Origin: Coprinellus micaceus | Lineage: Eukaryota > Basidiomycota > Agaricomycetes > Agaricales > Psathyrellaceae | Length of the DNA: 64,000 bases | Assembly (NCBI GenBank): GCA_951394405.1 | Contig: OX596338.1 | Location: 1,426,001-1,490,000, forward strand | Direction of reading: 5' to 3' | In this document: positions 34,251 to 44,964 of the stretch, piece by piece | Layout of the letters: each line of letters starts with the position of its first letter | Numbering within the stretch: position 1 is the stretch's first letter | Program-made: the position numbers and the translations under genes | Notes under the pieces: generated by a model | What the model was told of the DNA's origin: nothing | What the model saw: the letters and a program-made list of their open reading frames with translations, nothing else | The model's database searches: none

Positions 34251-37200
34251 TTACTTGTAGGGAATACCGTTTTGGAGCTAGAATAGTACAATCAAAGCAG
34301 TCAGTCGGGATGTGATGAACGGGGTGGGGAGCCTCACCCTCTGGAACTCGTCGTACGCCGTACTCCTGACATTCTCGTGGGCATTCTTTATGATCCCCAT
34401 CATGTAGTCCGCAGCCTGTCGCTCATTGAGGTGAAGGGTAAACCTGTCGCGAAGCCTCTTGATGGTTGGCTCGCCCTTGAATGAAGGTAGACCGGTATCG
34501 AGCATCAGCTGGACGGTGTCCACAATGGCGTTTGCGAAAGGTCGAATGGCCAAGAACGCCTTGACAGTCAGGTTTTGGAAAAGCTGATAGCCTTGCGAGT
34601 ATCTTCCGCCCATGAGGAGCACCATTTCGTGGTTGAGCTTGAATGAGTTGGGCTCGAATTTGACACCTCCAGGTCGTGTTAGCGAGAAAGTATCAGGTCA
34701 GTCCGGATGTCCACTTAGGCATGAGGATGTACTTATCTATATCAAAGAGGAAACCAAAATCTTAAGGCACAATAATTAGCCTCCGTTCAACCGGGAAATA
34801 TTTCGAGTCTTACCAATATGAACGATGTGTCCCTCTCCGTCGATCATGATGTTTCCGTTGTGGCGATCCTTGATTTGGAGGATGTAGCAGGCGACTGAGT
34901 AGGCAGCCATGGATTGAATGAAATTGAGCCTGGCTTTCTGGAAGGAGATTGTGTCCTGTCCACCATACTTAGCAACGAAGAAGTCGAGAAGATCGTTGAC
35001 TTTGGCCCTTCCCATTTCATCTCTCGACGTAGAGTTGGGCACGACGTCGATAACGCCGCACTGAGAGTACGCGTTAGACAATGACTGGGAAGAGCTTGGA
35101 TAGAACCACCCACTCCTGGAGCTGTCGCCGTGACTCGGTAAGGGAACAAGTATAGTGTGATGCCAATCGATTCAAAGATGCCCTTGAACATGGCGATGAC
35201 TTGGAGAGCTAGGACGTCCTGACGACAGTCGTCTCCGACCTTGAATATCGCTTGCTGCCAAACATCATACTCCTCAACAGTCTCGACACCTGATCCATCC
35301 CCATCGACCAAGGCATCAGGATTGGAGTTCACCACTATCCGTTCCTTCCGTACTTTGAAAGTAGCCATGAAAGGCGCCTTAGCATGGCTTTGAAGGGGAC
35401 GGCCAGACTTCTTGTCAATATCGACGACAATACCGTCCGGATTGCTGGGCAGGTACATGCCCACATCCACTTTGATCTTGGCCATTTCTTCGTCGATCTT
35501 TGCCTAAACATACGGTGTTGGGAAAATTGGCACATTTGGCAGCGTCAAGACCTACCTTCTTCTCCAGCTTGGTCTTCTTGATGTAAGGCTTCAACTTGCC
35601 TGAGATCGAGGTGACCTCATTGAAGAAGGAGAATTCACGGTCGTAGAAGGAGCGGGCTTCACCAGACAACGAATCGACGACCTTAGCTATCATCCCATCG
35701 AGAACGGGTTTCATAGGATCCTCCTAGAAAAGCGATGAGATAATAAACGCAGTGAGGACAAGAAAGTGCGCACAATCTCTGCGGCATCGTCCTTGTAGCA
35801 GTTGGCCTTCATATTCCAAATGATTTGATGGCAGAACAGCTGCGAGATCTTGGCTGTCTCGAAGATGAACCTGGCAACGTACCCCAGAGTATCGTATCGC
35901 AAGGCTTGCACGACTTGAGGGATGAAGAAGAACGTGAGTTCCACTGGGTGCTGGGCGAGAACGCGATGGGCATATTGGAGGATGAGAGGATCGCTGTTGT
36001 ACCGCTTCTCGAAGAAGGTATTGGCTATGATGGGGGGAACGGGAGCCCAGAAGAGTAGATACTGGGGGTGGCGGGCGTCAGCAAAGGGCTGCTAACGATG
36101 TTCAATGAGGCAACGTACTTTGAGGTCTCTCCTGACGTTCGGATCCAATCTCTCTCCAACGAGGAACAGCAATGCTTCAGGGACATCCAATACGCTCGCC
36201 GTGGTCGATCGCACAAGCCTCGAAACCTCAAAACGAATGGTAGTATACTGAAACCTCTCCGAGAAGAATATGGCGATAGCAGGGTCAACTTGCCACATTG
36301 TCTTGATAATTGACCCCCAATGGCTCTATCGAGAGACATGGATCAGGCGGTGATATTGTCGCAAACATAGATGATTGCTTACCTCAAGCACGGTCCTCTC
36401 GGTCGTACCTACAATATCGGCGCCTTTCTTGAGTTCGCTAAGAGGGTTGTTCCAGACACACAGCCTGGATATCTCGTGTTCGCAGAGGAGACGAAGCGGA
36501 AGGTTCAGATCTCGCAAACGGTCAGAGTAGTAGGCGACACGCGGCCCAAGCTGAACTGGGGCCAAGCTTGAGATCATCGGCGATCCACGAATAGCGTCTG
36601 ACTGAAGGTAGGAAAGGAATTCTGAGCACACTTTAATGTCGGCATCGACTTGAACACGGCTGGCACCGTAAGACCAACTGCATCCCATTAGTAGGACAGT
36701 GCGTGGGAAGCAAATGAGAGGAGACTCACTTAGGTCGCGCCGAGAACCAAGAGTACGCAGCGGTATACAAGCTTTCCCGCAACAAGTTTTCACAGAATGC
36801 ATCGAGGGTTGAGCTCTTGAGAGTCTCGAATCCAAAGAGTAAGAACGAGAATCGGAGCTCGCGAGCCAAGGCATGGGTGCTGGAGGGCAAGTGTTAACAA
36901 GCGCATAGGTGACTAGTGGAAAAGTTGCTCTACCTCATAGCTTTGTATGCGTAGGCGGAGCGCAGTACGATCTTTTGAATCAAAAACATGACCGCGGGGC
37001 GGTGGTATCGTGCGGCTTGTAGTCGGCTGAACAGCATCTGTATGATCAGCGCATGGTTTTTCACCAGTCTGCGTGCCTGTGCCCATCCGCGATCGATGAC
37101 GTCCTTGTCTGTGGGACTATAGCTGATGGGATGGTACAGGGGATCCCGATACCTGGTACGTGCCATTCATTAGCTCTGTTAAACGGGGGTCGATTACGGG

Positions 37201-40200
37201 GAGGGCTTACTTCAGGGATTTTGAGAAAAACCCTTGATTTCGAGCGATGGATTCGTTCCAGGCCGACAAAATCTCACTCATAACGGCAACCTCCACATGT
37301 GGGCTTTCCGCGATCAGCCAGGTCCATACTTCAATCGCCGTCGAGGTAGCCGTGGGGGTGGAAACTACGAAGGGAAGGGTGACCACGTAGTGCAGAAGCT
37401 CGTAGTCAGGCTGTACGCAAAAGACATTAAGTCTCGGGCTAGACAAAGAAAGACTAGACAAACCGTTGTTAGCGATATAAGGGCGGCCGCGGCACGGTAT
37501 AGCAAGCGACGGAGGTCGTGTACCGTCAGGACACTCTTCTTACTCCGCACGTCGTCCGTGGCCCGCTTCATTTCGTCCCGCAGGACGCGCAGCTCTTCCG
37601 GAGGTGTGGATTGCGGAGGAGACTTGTGCATACCGCCAAGAGCTGGAGGAAAAACAGATATATCAACCAATCAAGGGCGGAGAGTGAGAAGGACATACAT
37701 GTTGAAAGTCTGATTCCTGCTGCCTCGCCTGCGTAGAAACCCTTAATCGCGATCTGGCTAGCTAGGCTCTTTGCACCATCCATAGGAGACTGGGAGATAT
37801 TAGACAGTGAGAGCAGGTGTCGATTCAAGGGACCAACACCCTTGCCGAACGCCTCCGCCACGGACGCGCCAAGCTCTGCTGAACCTAGATTCGCTGCAGA
37901 TTGGCTGACGGACAAGTATTTCTGTTCGTCGTTTGTGATGGGCCAATATTTGGGAGAATTTCAAGGAGATCAACCCACCTGCAACGTAGACAGCAGTTCC
38001 ATAGGCGCCCGACCAAGCGCCAACTCAAGCCAAACGTTAGCGTTACGCTTAAGCTGCATGAGGATCTCGGTGCGGCCGTCATAGCTGTCGGTGAGTTGGA
38101 GGGTGAGATTGCTTCTGTCCGAATGGTACTCGTAGACGGGGTTGTACTCGCCGGCGGTTAGTCATGTCTGTCGGTATAACTTGAATGGATCTCACCTCGT
38201 CAACGAACTCGTTGTCGCAAGCCCGTTGCAGTAGGGTAAGCGCCTCCAAGATGGCGAACACGAGCTGGGAGTCACACATGAGCGACGGAAACGACGTGAT
38301 GAGGCGATTAAGATATTTCGATGCGACGTCCCGGGCCTTCGCAATGCGGTGTGTACTCTGCACGAGCAGCCGACGTAGCTCCCCTGAGAGTGGCGTGGGC
38401 ATGGTCTGCTGCGCCGCCTTAGAGTTCAGGTCACTTATACAGCCACGGACGACCTGGAAGCAGTTTTCAGCATTCGAATACGGCTGCAGCTTGAAAAACT
38501 GACCTTCTCGGCCACACCCTCCATGCAACTGTTGAGTGATGGCTGCTTGTTAAGGCCATCGTTGATGAACCACAACGGGAGAGACGATGCGAAACCCTGA
38601 GCTGAGCGCATACTCTCGATGTCGTGCATCGTGAGGACGAATATGACTTGACCGGACGACAAGTACTTCACATCTCCTGGCCTGAAAGGCGTGTACTGCG
38701 CAAGGAGAGCGCGATGCCGAGCGATGACGGTATGAGCATACTCTTGTCTGATGATGGAGTTGTACTCCACGTCGCTAGCCATGGCGTCCAACGATTCTTC
38801 GACGACCATGGGGGGTGTCTTGAGCGCGATTCGAGCAAGGGCGGGTCGGAGCCAATCCATGGCAGTAGTCTCTTTGTCGTCCATGTGAGGGAAACCGAAG
38901 AGAACGCACAGGAACCAGGCGTTCCTGAAGAGGGTCAGTATCTCGGGAGAGGGTTTCTTCTCTGGGTGGAAGTCATCGCGAGAAAGGAGCGCGTCGATAG
39001 GGAGAAGGAGAGATGCCAGTTGCTCAATCATGTCGTCGGTCTGCAAAAACTATGAGCATGTGAGACTAATAGGTAGTTCAGATCTACCTTTACATGATGA
39101 TTGGTGGTCTTGAGATTCTGGATGGCGACACCCTTGTCCGCAAAGAGAGTCAACAGCTCCACTAGGTACGTCTCGTATAACTCGGGGCGACGATGAAGCT
39201 CCTGCGCCAGGCGCGTCTGGGCAGCCAGTACCATATTGTTCGAGAATCTCGGGTCGTCCGGGTTCGCTGAACGATTAATGCTGGAGAATACCCTGATTAC
39301 ATCGACGAAAGCCGACTTTGGTGCAGAAAGGGCGAGATCGACGAGGTTATACGAGATAGCCGCCTCCACTGTGGGCTCTGCAGAGCGTAAGCGTTGAAGA
39401 AGCATAGATATCGTCAATCGGGTGACGTCGTCCATCTGGAACTCGAGAGCAAGGCGCGTGACGACAGAAATGGTGCTGATTCCTGTGAGTCGCTTCTCGT
39501 CCTCAGATAACCCACGTAAACCAGATTCCAGTGAGTGTATCGTTCCCCGGCCCTGAGCCGCGAACTGGTGTTGAGCCCCAAGACTAACGGGGTCGTAGAT
39601 CTCCTTACTTGTTGCGGCAATGTAGTTGAGAAGTGAGTACATGTTGGACATGATGAGATCATCCCCAGGCGTGAGCTAGAAGGAAAGTATGAGTGACTGC
39701 GCCGGTTGAAAAGCGGTGGGCACTCTTTACCTTGATACAAAGGGCTAGGCACTTGGCAGCGGCTGAGAGGGGCGGTGCAGTGCGATTCTCGGCAGCGAAT
39801 TCGAATTGGAAAAGAGGCAAGGGGGATGTCACGAAGCGCCGCAGCTGCATGGTCATGTCAGGGGCAATGGATGGGAAACTAGAAGCGCGATTGATTTAGC
39901 TTCAAAGTGATGAATGTGAGTAAGGGCCGTACCTTCGTACGAGAACGGTAGTTGCCTTCAGAGCCGCTTCTTGCACCATATTGTCCGAGATAGATGAGTC
40001 ATTGCTGAGTAAAAGCATGATGCGCCTAAGCAGCGACTTGTCGAGATCTTGTAGAGCCAAACAGCACACAGAGGCGAGTTTCTGAAGGGAGGGGATGAGA
40101 AACGCACACAGTGGTGGCAAGGGGAGAAACTCACCAGGCTCTCAGACATCGTTTCCCATGCGTAAGTGTCGATGTTTGGATCCGTATCCATCTCCTCTAT

Positions 40201-41357
40201 TTGGGAGGCGAGATCGCCGAAACACTGCAGGGCGTACGAAATCGTGGATCGGATGTTCTTCTTGATAACTTCATCCTCGATGCCCAATTCAAACGCGGAT
40301 GTCTTCGAAAGGGTGGACCACGCCTTGTTGGCAGCTGCTGCTTCGCAGATATTCCAGGGCCCGGCCGCAGGGGCCGTCATCGTCTGCGCCAGTACCGTCC
40401 ACTGCATCTCCAGAATGCAACAAATCATGAAGTATCCGCTAAGAGGTCGGCCTTGGGAGACGTAGCGCCCTAGGAAGGTTTGAGCGTATTGCAGAGTTTC
40501 GTGGTTTGGGTGCTCCTTCTGCAGAATGTCGACCAGTAGGCGATTGAGGCGGTCGACGACGGAGATGGAGCAGAGATCGCGCAGGTGCAGGGTGAGGGTG
40601 TTCCAGTGCTCAATCGTCCAATTATATGACGTCGAGCTGATAGCACGGTATAGGCCGTGGACAGCGGGGTACAGTTGGGTCAAGATCTCGAAAGCTAACC
40701 AAGTTGAGTCCACTGAACTCATACGAGGAGTACGTATAACTCACAAGGCGAGCTTCCAATATTCTGAACAGTCTGTGCAACGAAGTCGAATATTGCTTTG
40801 ATCGCTTGGTCAACAAATTGAGGATGGTCGTTCGATAGCCTCAACAGAGCCGAAGTCGTCGAGAACGCCAACTGGTCAGGCAAAGCCCAGTCTTCCCATG
40901 ACAGGGATGGGTCGAAGTCGATGAACGGGATGTCGCGAAGGATGTCTATTAAGACGGATATAACCTTGTCTAGAGACTGTCCTCCGCCTGCTGGACTTGA
41001 GAAGTTGACCACGAGCTCTCCGAAGGCAACGTTGCAGTGAACCCTGGATGCAGACTGGGAGTTCATTGGTCAGAGTGTCGAGAAACCTTGACGAAGGCTG
41101 CCAGCGCACCATATAAACCCGCCCTGTTCCATTCTCCTCGGTAGACTCGTCGTCCCCCTTCTCTACATCATCGTCTGCTACTCGAGTCTGGACCTTGGAC
41201 GCGATGAGCTCCTTCCGATGCTTTGTGCTCTCTGGCGACGCATTGTTCTTGGAGGCCAAGTCGGAGAGAATGCGCTGGTGAATATTGAGTTCCAGGCTAT
41301 GTACGTCGTCAATGAATGTTGTAGTAGCCTGAACTCATCCTTGACATACCAATCCAT
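34251..41357 (-). CDS. STT4: Phosphatidylinositol 4-kinase Stt4 (PI4KA type)
   Basis: The largest gene of the window makes PI4P at the plasma membrane. The C-terminal kinase core is unmistakable: IFKVGDDCRQDVLALQVI, TATAPGCGVIDVVPN, ILQIKDRHNGNIMIDGEGH (catalytic loop), then VHIDFGFLFDI and PGGVKFEPNSFKLNHEM. The protein ends LQNGIPYK, the conserved type III PI4K tail. The N-terminus is reconstructed as MDCLELNIHQRILSDLA, with the start codon at 41355-41357 and the first intron after eight bases of coding sequence. The middle is helical repeat sequence without clear motifs. About 20 short introns are needed. One, at 34676-34736, has AT-AC ends and follows a 24-nt microexon. It shares a 158-bp divergent promoter with the coiled-coil gene on its right. 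Confidence 0.93.
34676..34736 (-). other. Apparent U2-type AT-AC intron in STT4
   Basis: On the minus strand the exon GATATAG is followed by ATAAGTACATCC, and the next exon GACCTGGAGG is preceded by CTCGCTAACAC. Removing these 61 bases joins G to GA and gives DFGFLFDIGPGGVKFE, as expected for Stt4 proteins. The donor is a GTAAGT with the first G changed to A, and the acceptor AG is changed to AC. A CTGAC branch-like site lies about 20 bases before the end. No GT-AG choice in this stretch keeps the frame. Confidence 0.75.
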
Positions 41358-41515
41358 ATTGACAGCAATCCCGCCAATTGACGGTCGAGCACAACCCTAT
41401 GACGGCGCTCAAGCCAAGTGGAGAACTCGGCAGCCCGGCCCTGAAAGCGTCAAACAACGCGTAAACATTATTTGATCAACAGGCGCGCGCCAAATGCTCG
41501 TCGACCATCTCAACC

Positions 41516-42203
41516 ATGTCCCGCGCCGTACCACAACGAGGCGCCGCACAGAAGAAAGGGGACTTGGGCTCATGCAGGGTGAAGAAGGAGCAGCTGTATG
41601 CCGAAGCTAGGAAGCGGGGAGAGGCTGTTGTGAAGGAAGGGGTGAGCTTCATGTGAGTGTCCTTCAGTTAATAGTCGACTATATGCGCTCACCCCGGGAA
41701 GAGAGGATGTGAAGGAGAGACTAGCCAAACTCAAGGAGCAAGAAGTATCTTTTGAGAAGCAACTGACGGCATTTGAGCCCCTCGTCGAATCCCAAGCGGT
41801 AAGACTTCTAAGTTTCCCCGCCCGCTGAACGGTCATAAGCTGACTCTACATAGAGTGCCTTTGAAGGACTGATGGCGTTGTACCCTCCCATGCTGGAAGA
41901 GCTGGGCTCTCGTCGCGCTGAGAGGCTGAACTCCGCGAGCAAATTCAGTGAGTGGTGGCTATAAATGAGAGTGAAAGAGGTGCCATTAAGTCTCTATCTC
42001 CAGACCAAACAACTCGAGCCAAGAGGGACGCTTCCGCAAGAAAAATATCTCGTGAGGCTAGGAAGCAGCTGGAAGAGGCAAACCAACGAGCTCACGTAGG
42101 CGGCTCACTTCCCGTACCAAACTACTCTGACCCCCTGGTTATTTAGGACGCTACGGATGCAACGAACCTGATCAAAAGCCTGAAGGCTACCGTCAGACTT
42201 TAA
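41516..42203 (+). CDS. Small coiled-coil protein of unknown function
   Basis: The protein starts MSRAVPQRGAAQKKGDLG, with a basic N-terminus. Splicing short introns joins QLYAEARKRGEAVVKEG, VKERLAKLKEQEVSFEKQL, FEGLMALYPPMLEELGSRR, ARKISREARKQLEEANQRAH and a short tail ending SLKATVRL. The total is about 150 residues, mostly charged helix with coiled-coil character. The last intron (GTAGGC donor, CTGAC branch, ATTTAG acceptor) is inferred; without it the frame stops at 42144-42146 after SDPLVI. The arrangement of four in-frame introns argues that it is a real gene. It is divergent from STT4. I do not recognise a family; kinetochore or spindle coiled-coil proteins look similar in composition only. 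Confidence 0.6.
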
Positions 42204-42314
42204 CCAGCAGCAAGTACCCCTTCCAGTTTATCCATCCATCATGCATTAGCGAATAAGTTAAAGTGTTTACGGTCGTGGCTACTAGATAGAGTGGGACTGA
42301 AAATTAGAGGTCGG

Positions 42315-43762
42315 TTATGTGGAGTCCACCGAAGGAGGAAAGCTTACCAGCTCCGACACTGATCTCTGTGCAACGGGGACATCTTCCTCGGACCGCTTTT
42401 TTAAGTCTTTAGGTTGCAAATGTAAGTATTCTGACATGAATACCCGGAGAAGGAGATTCCATCTTCTCATTGTTGGAACGTCCAATGCATCGGCATTATC
42501 CTAATCCGTGAATTAGAATCAATAAGGGGGAAGTCAATGCAGATAGACGTACCGAGATTTTGTGCCACACATGCGGGAAAGGTTCTGCGATGAGGTGAAG
42601 AATTGGGACACCCCTTTTGAGGAAGGGTACGTGATCATCACCAATATATCCATAGTTCCACTGCATCTGGCCCCGGGGTTGGAAATAACTTCTCCACTTT
42701 CCAGGCGCCATAGATTGAGAATCTCCGAAAGCAAAAGCACCACTCTCACCCAGCCTCTTCTCAGCGTCTATAAGGCCGTCGAACATCCAAGCAGTATCGA
42801 CAAAGTACGAGCGGAGTCGAGGCTGCTCTGCGCCAAGTAGATCGAGGAGAATGAAGTGCTCGACAGTAGATAGCTCCGTCTCTATCTGGGCAAGCAACCG
42901 ACGCTTCTGATGCTGTTGCACGTAGGTCGTGGCCCACTTCTCAGCGAGATGCCTAAGTGAAAGTAAGCCTCCGTTCCGCTGGCGCCAGCACTCAGTGCGA
43001 CGTACCGTGCCCCATAGATAGAGTCCGTGTCCGTCCAGTCTTTGAAAGCCTCTTCTCCGTCGAAGAATACCAATTGGAGGGTCATATCATCCAGGTCATC
43101 GTCATCATCCAGCTCCCCATCCTTCACCCGCTGTATCCTCGTCTCCAGCATCGGGTTCAGGGCCTCGGCCAAGTCAAGCATCATGGCGCACGGTGCTGCG
43201 GAATCGGTCGCTCCAACGAACTATACGTGATTTCAGGTAAGGGTAAGTTACGAAATGTTCTAGTCCGAAATGCGAACCTGATTCTCTGGGTAAGTGGGGA
43301 AGAACTTGCTGTCGAAATGAGCGGAGAGGATGACCCGGCGCGAAGCCTTCGGATCCTTGGTCGCGATGACATTGGTGAACTTCTTCTTCCCGTACGGTGT
43401 ATCGTCTTCAAAAGCATCTTCTTCGACGTGCCAGTTCAAGCCCTTCAACGTCTTGACGAGATATTGCCGTACTTGGGTATTGTTATCCGTGTCCGCTGAC
43501 ATTCATGTTGGCTCAGGTCGACACTCGTGCAAGACCAGAGCGACGTACGTGCTCGGGGTATAAGAATTTTAGAAAGATGGGACTTGGGGTTGTGTGGGTC
43601 GATGTTCTTCACTGGATCCGGGGTATTCGCGAGGAGCGCGATGTCGTCCGGCGACAGTGTGGGGAGCGCCCGTTCACCAAGGTATCCAGCCTGCCAGGAT
43701 TTCGCAGGGAGCGAGAGGATCCAAGCCCAGGATACAATGCACCAGAGTGATGAGGGCAGCAT
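42315..43762 (-). CDS. Glutaminyl-peptide cyclotransferase (M28-type fold)
   Basis: This is a zinc-dependent glutaminyl cyclase, which converts N-terminal Gln to pyroglutamate on secreted proteins. The chosen start gives a signal peptide or anchor (MLPSSLWCIVSWAWILSLPA). An in-frame ATG at 43846 would lengthen it. Family blocks are VILSAHFDSKFFPTYP, FVGATDSAAPCAMMLDLAEA (zinc Asp), LVFFDGEEAFKDWTDTDSIYG, FILLDLLGA and GVPILHLIAEPFPHVWH with the last zinc His. I extended the C-terminus past an intron (GTACGT donor, GATTAG acceptor) to DNADALDVPTMRRWNLLL, a good match to the family end, stopping at 42315-42317. Introns are short and canonical. A broader M28 aminopeptidase role is less likely, given the WTDTDSIYG motif. 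Confidence 0.9.
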
Positions 43763-43984
43763 TCTCGTCGACCCAGCCCTCCTGTAGGTATTGGTAAGAG
43801 GGAAGATGGACGTGTTCGGTTGCTGAACACACAGCCTGAGAAACATGGAGATGATTGCCGGAGAAAGGCATTAGGCGCGGTCATCAACTGTTGACCTCTG
43901 CATCCATCTGCGCCATACAGAAGCTCCTAGTGTCACCTCCGGGAGAGCCTTCTCGCCATATCCCAGGCTCACCTACAGGACGGC

Positions 43985-44556
43985 ATGGCGATCTTCAGTC
44001 TCTGGGTAGGGACTCTCGTCGACCGGGCACGGTTGAGTGCTCATTCCTAGCCCAGATTATCAACAAGGCCGGTGGACTTATATATAACAGGAGCTTCGCA
44101 GGTGGGCCTTTCGCCTCACAATCTGGACGCTCTACTAATCGGGGTTTCGATAGAGGGCCTGGCACAACTCACGTCCAACGAGCAGCTGGTCCTGGCGGGA
44201 ACGCTGCACGGGATCCATGCAATCACGAGCAGACTTTCGCCGAATGGATCGAGCTCTGGAGCCAATGTCATCGAAGGAGAGAGTTTCAAGATGACGATAC
44301 ACCTCACGGTAACAGGTGCGTTTGCCTCCTCTCGCGGTAAATGAGCTTTGTCGTACTGAATGAACTGGTCATAGGGACGAAGTTCGTGCTGTTAACCTCC
44401 TTGCAAGAGACCATTGCGGAACACATTCTGCATCGAATATATGAAGCCTACTCTGACGCCGTCATGAAGAATCCGTTCCACACTCCGGAGATGCCTATAC
44501 GAAGTGAAGGGTTTGACTCGCGGGTGACTGCTATCATTGGCTCTGGGCAAACGTAG
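43985..44556 (+). CDS. TRS23: TRAPP complex subunit 4 (Trs23/synbindin)
   Basis: A core TRAPP subunit that takes part in Ypt1/Rab1 nucleotide exchange at the Golgi. The spliced start MAIFSLW-IINKAGGLIYNRSFA is the longin-like N-terminal strand of synbindin. It is followed by EGLAQLTSNEQLVLAGTLHG, IHAITSRLSPNG, TGTKFVLLTSLQE and YEAYSDAVMKNPFHTPEMPI, all diagnostic. Introns follow MAIFSLW (GTAGGG donor) and RSFAG, and a third precedes the TKFVLLT exon. The protein lacks the long PDZ-like insertion of animal synbindin. It starts 222 bp from the glutaminyl cyclase start on the other strand, so the two share a divergent promoter. Confidence 0.92.
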
Positions 44557-44964
44557 TGTCCTGATATCAGGTGCGCCCGAACGACACGATGCCTCCCCGG
44601 TGTCTGATATCGCAGGCCTCTAGGTCATGTATACGACGCCTCATGCCTACCACCTATGGGGTAGCCTTCCGTACCGCCTCCATCCCCTAGCCAAGGGGTT
44701 GAGCGCTCGTCCTTCCTGGGCTAACCGCCATACCTATACGGGAGTGTTATAGACGCTGTACACTACGAGCAAGCCATGTGAATGAAAGATTTACCCCCTC
44801 GGGCATTGGTGTGGCAGGGTGTAGCGGGCTGCCCAGTGCACGCTTCTCCGTGGCTGAATCATGTGATGGCCCCCGACACGCGAGTATTTCCTTCATTTCC
44901 TGGCTCTTGCCCCTTGTCCTCCCCATTCACTCACTGGACATACATCACCCCATATTTGCCTACC
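44557..44964. other. Intergenic region upstream of HOP1 (408 bp)
   Basis: This is the likely 3' UTR of TRS23 and promoter of HOP1. A short perfect hairpin-type sequence (CCCCTAGCCAAGGGG) lies near 44686-44700. An upstream in-frame ATG at 44782 would extend Hop1 by 61 residues but reads as non-domain sequence. No other gene is visible. Confidence 0.4.

Noticed and set aside
41110..41132. A 23-nt intron near the STT4 N-terminus that would give a conserved-looking GLYGALAAFVK stretch
   Set aside because: A 64-nt intron (CGG|GTTTAT...CCCAG|TCT) keeps the start frame and joins to SASRVHCNVAF. The other reading needs two ultra-short introns.
44557..44780. A tRNA or structured RNA downstream of TRS23
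   Set aside because: Small palindromes are present, but no cloverleaf or A/B boxes could be assembled.
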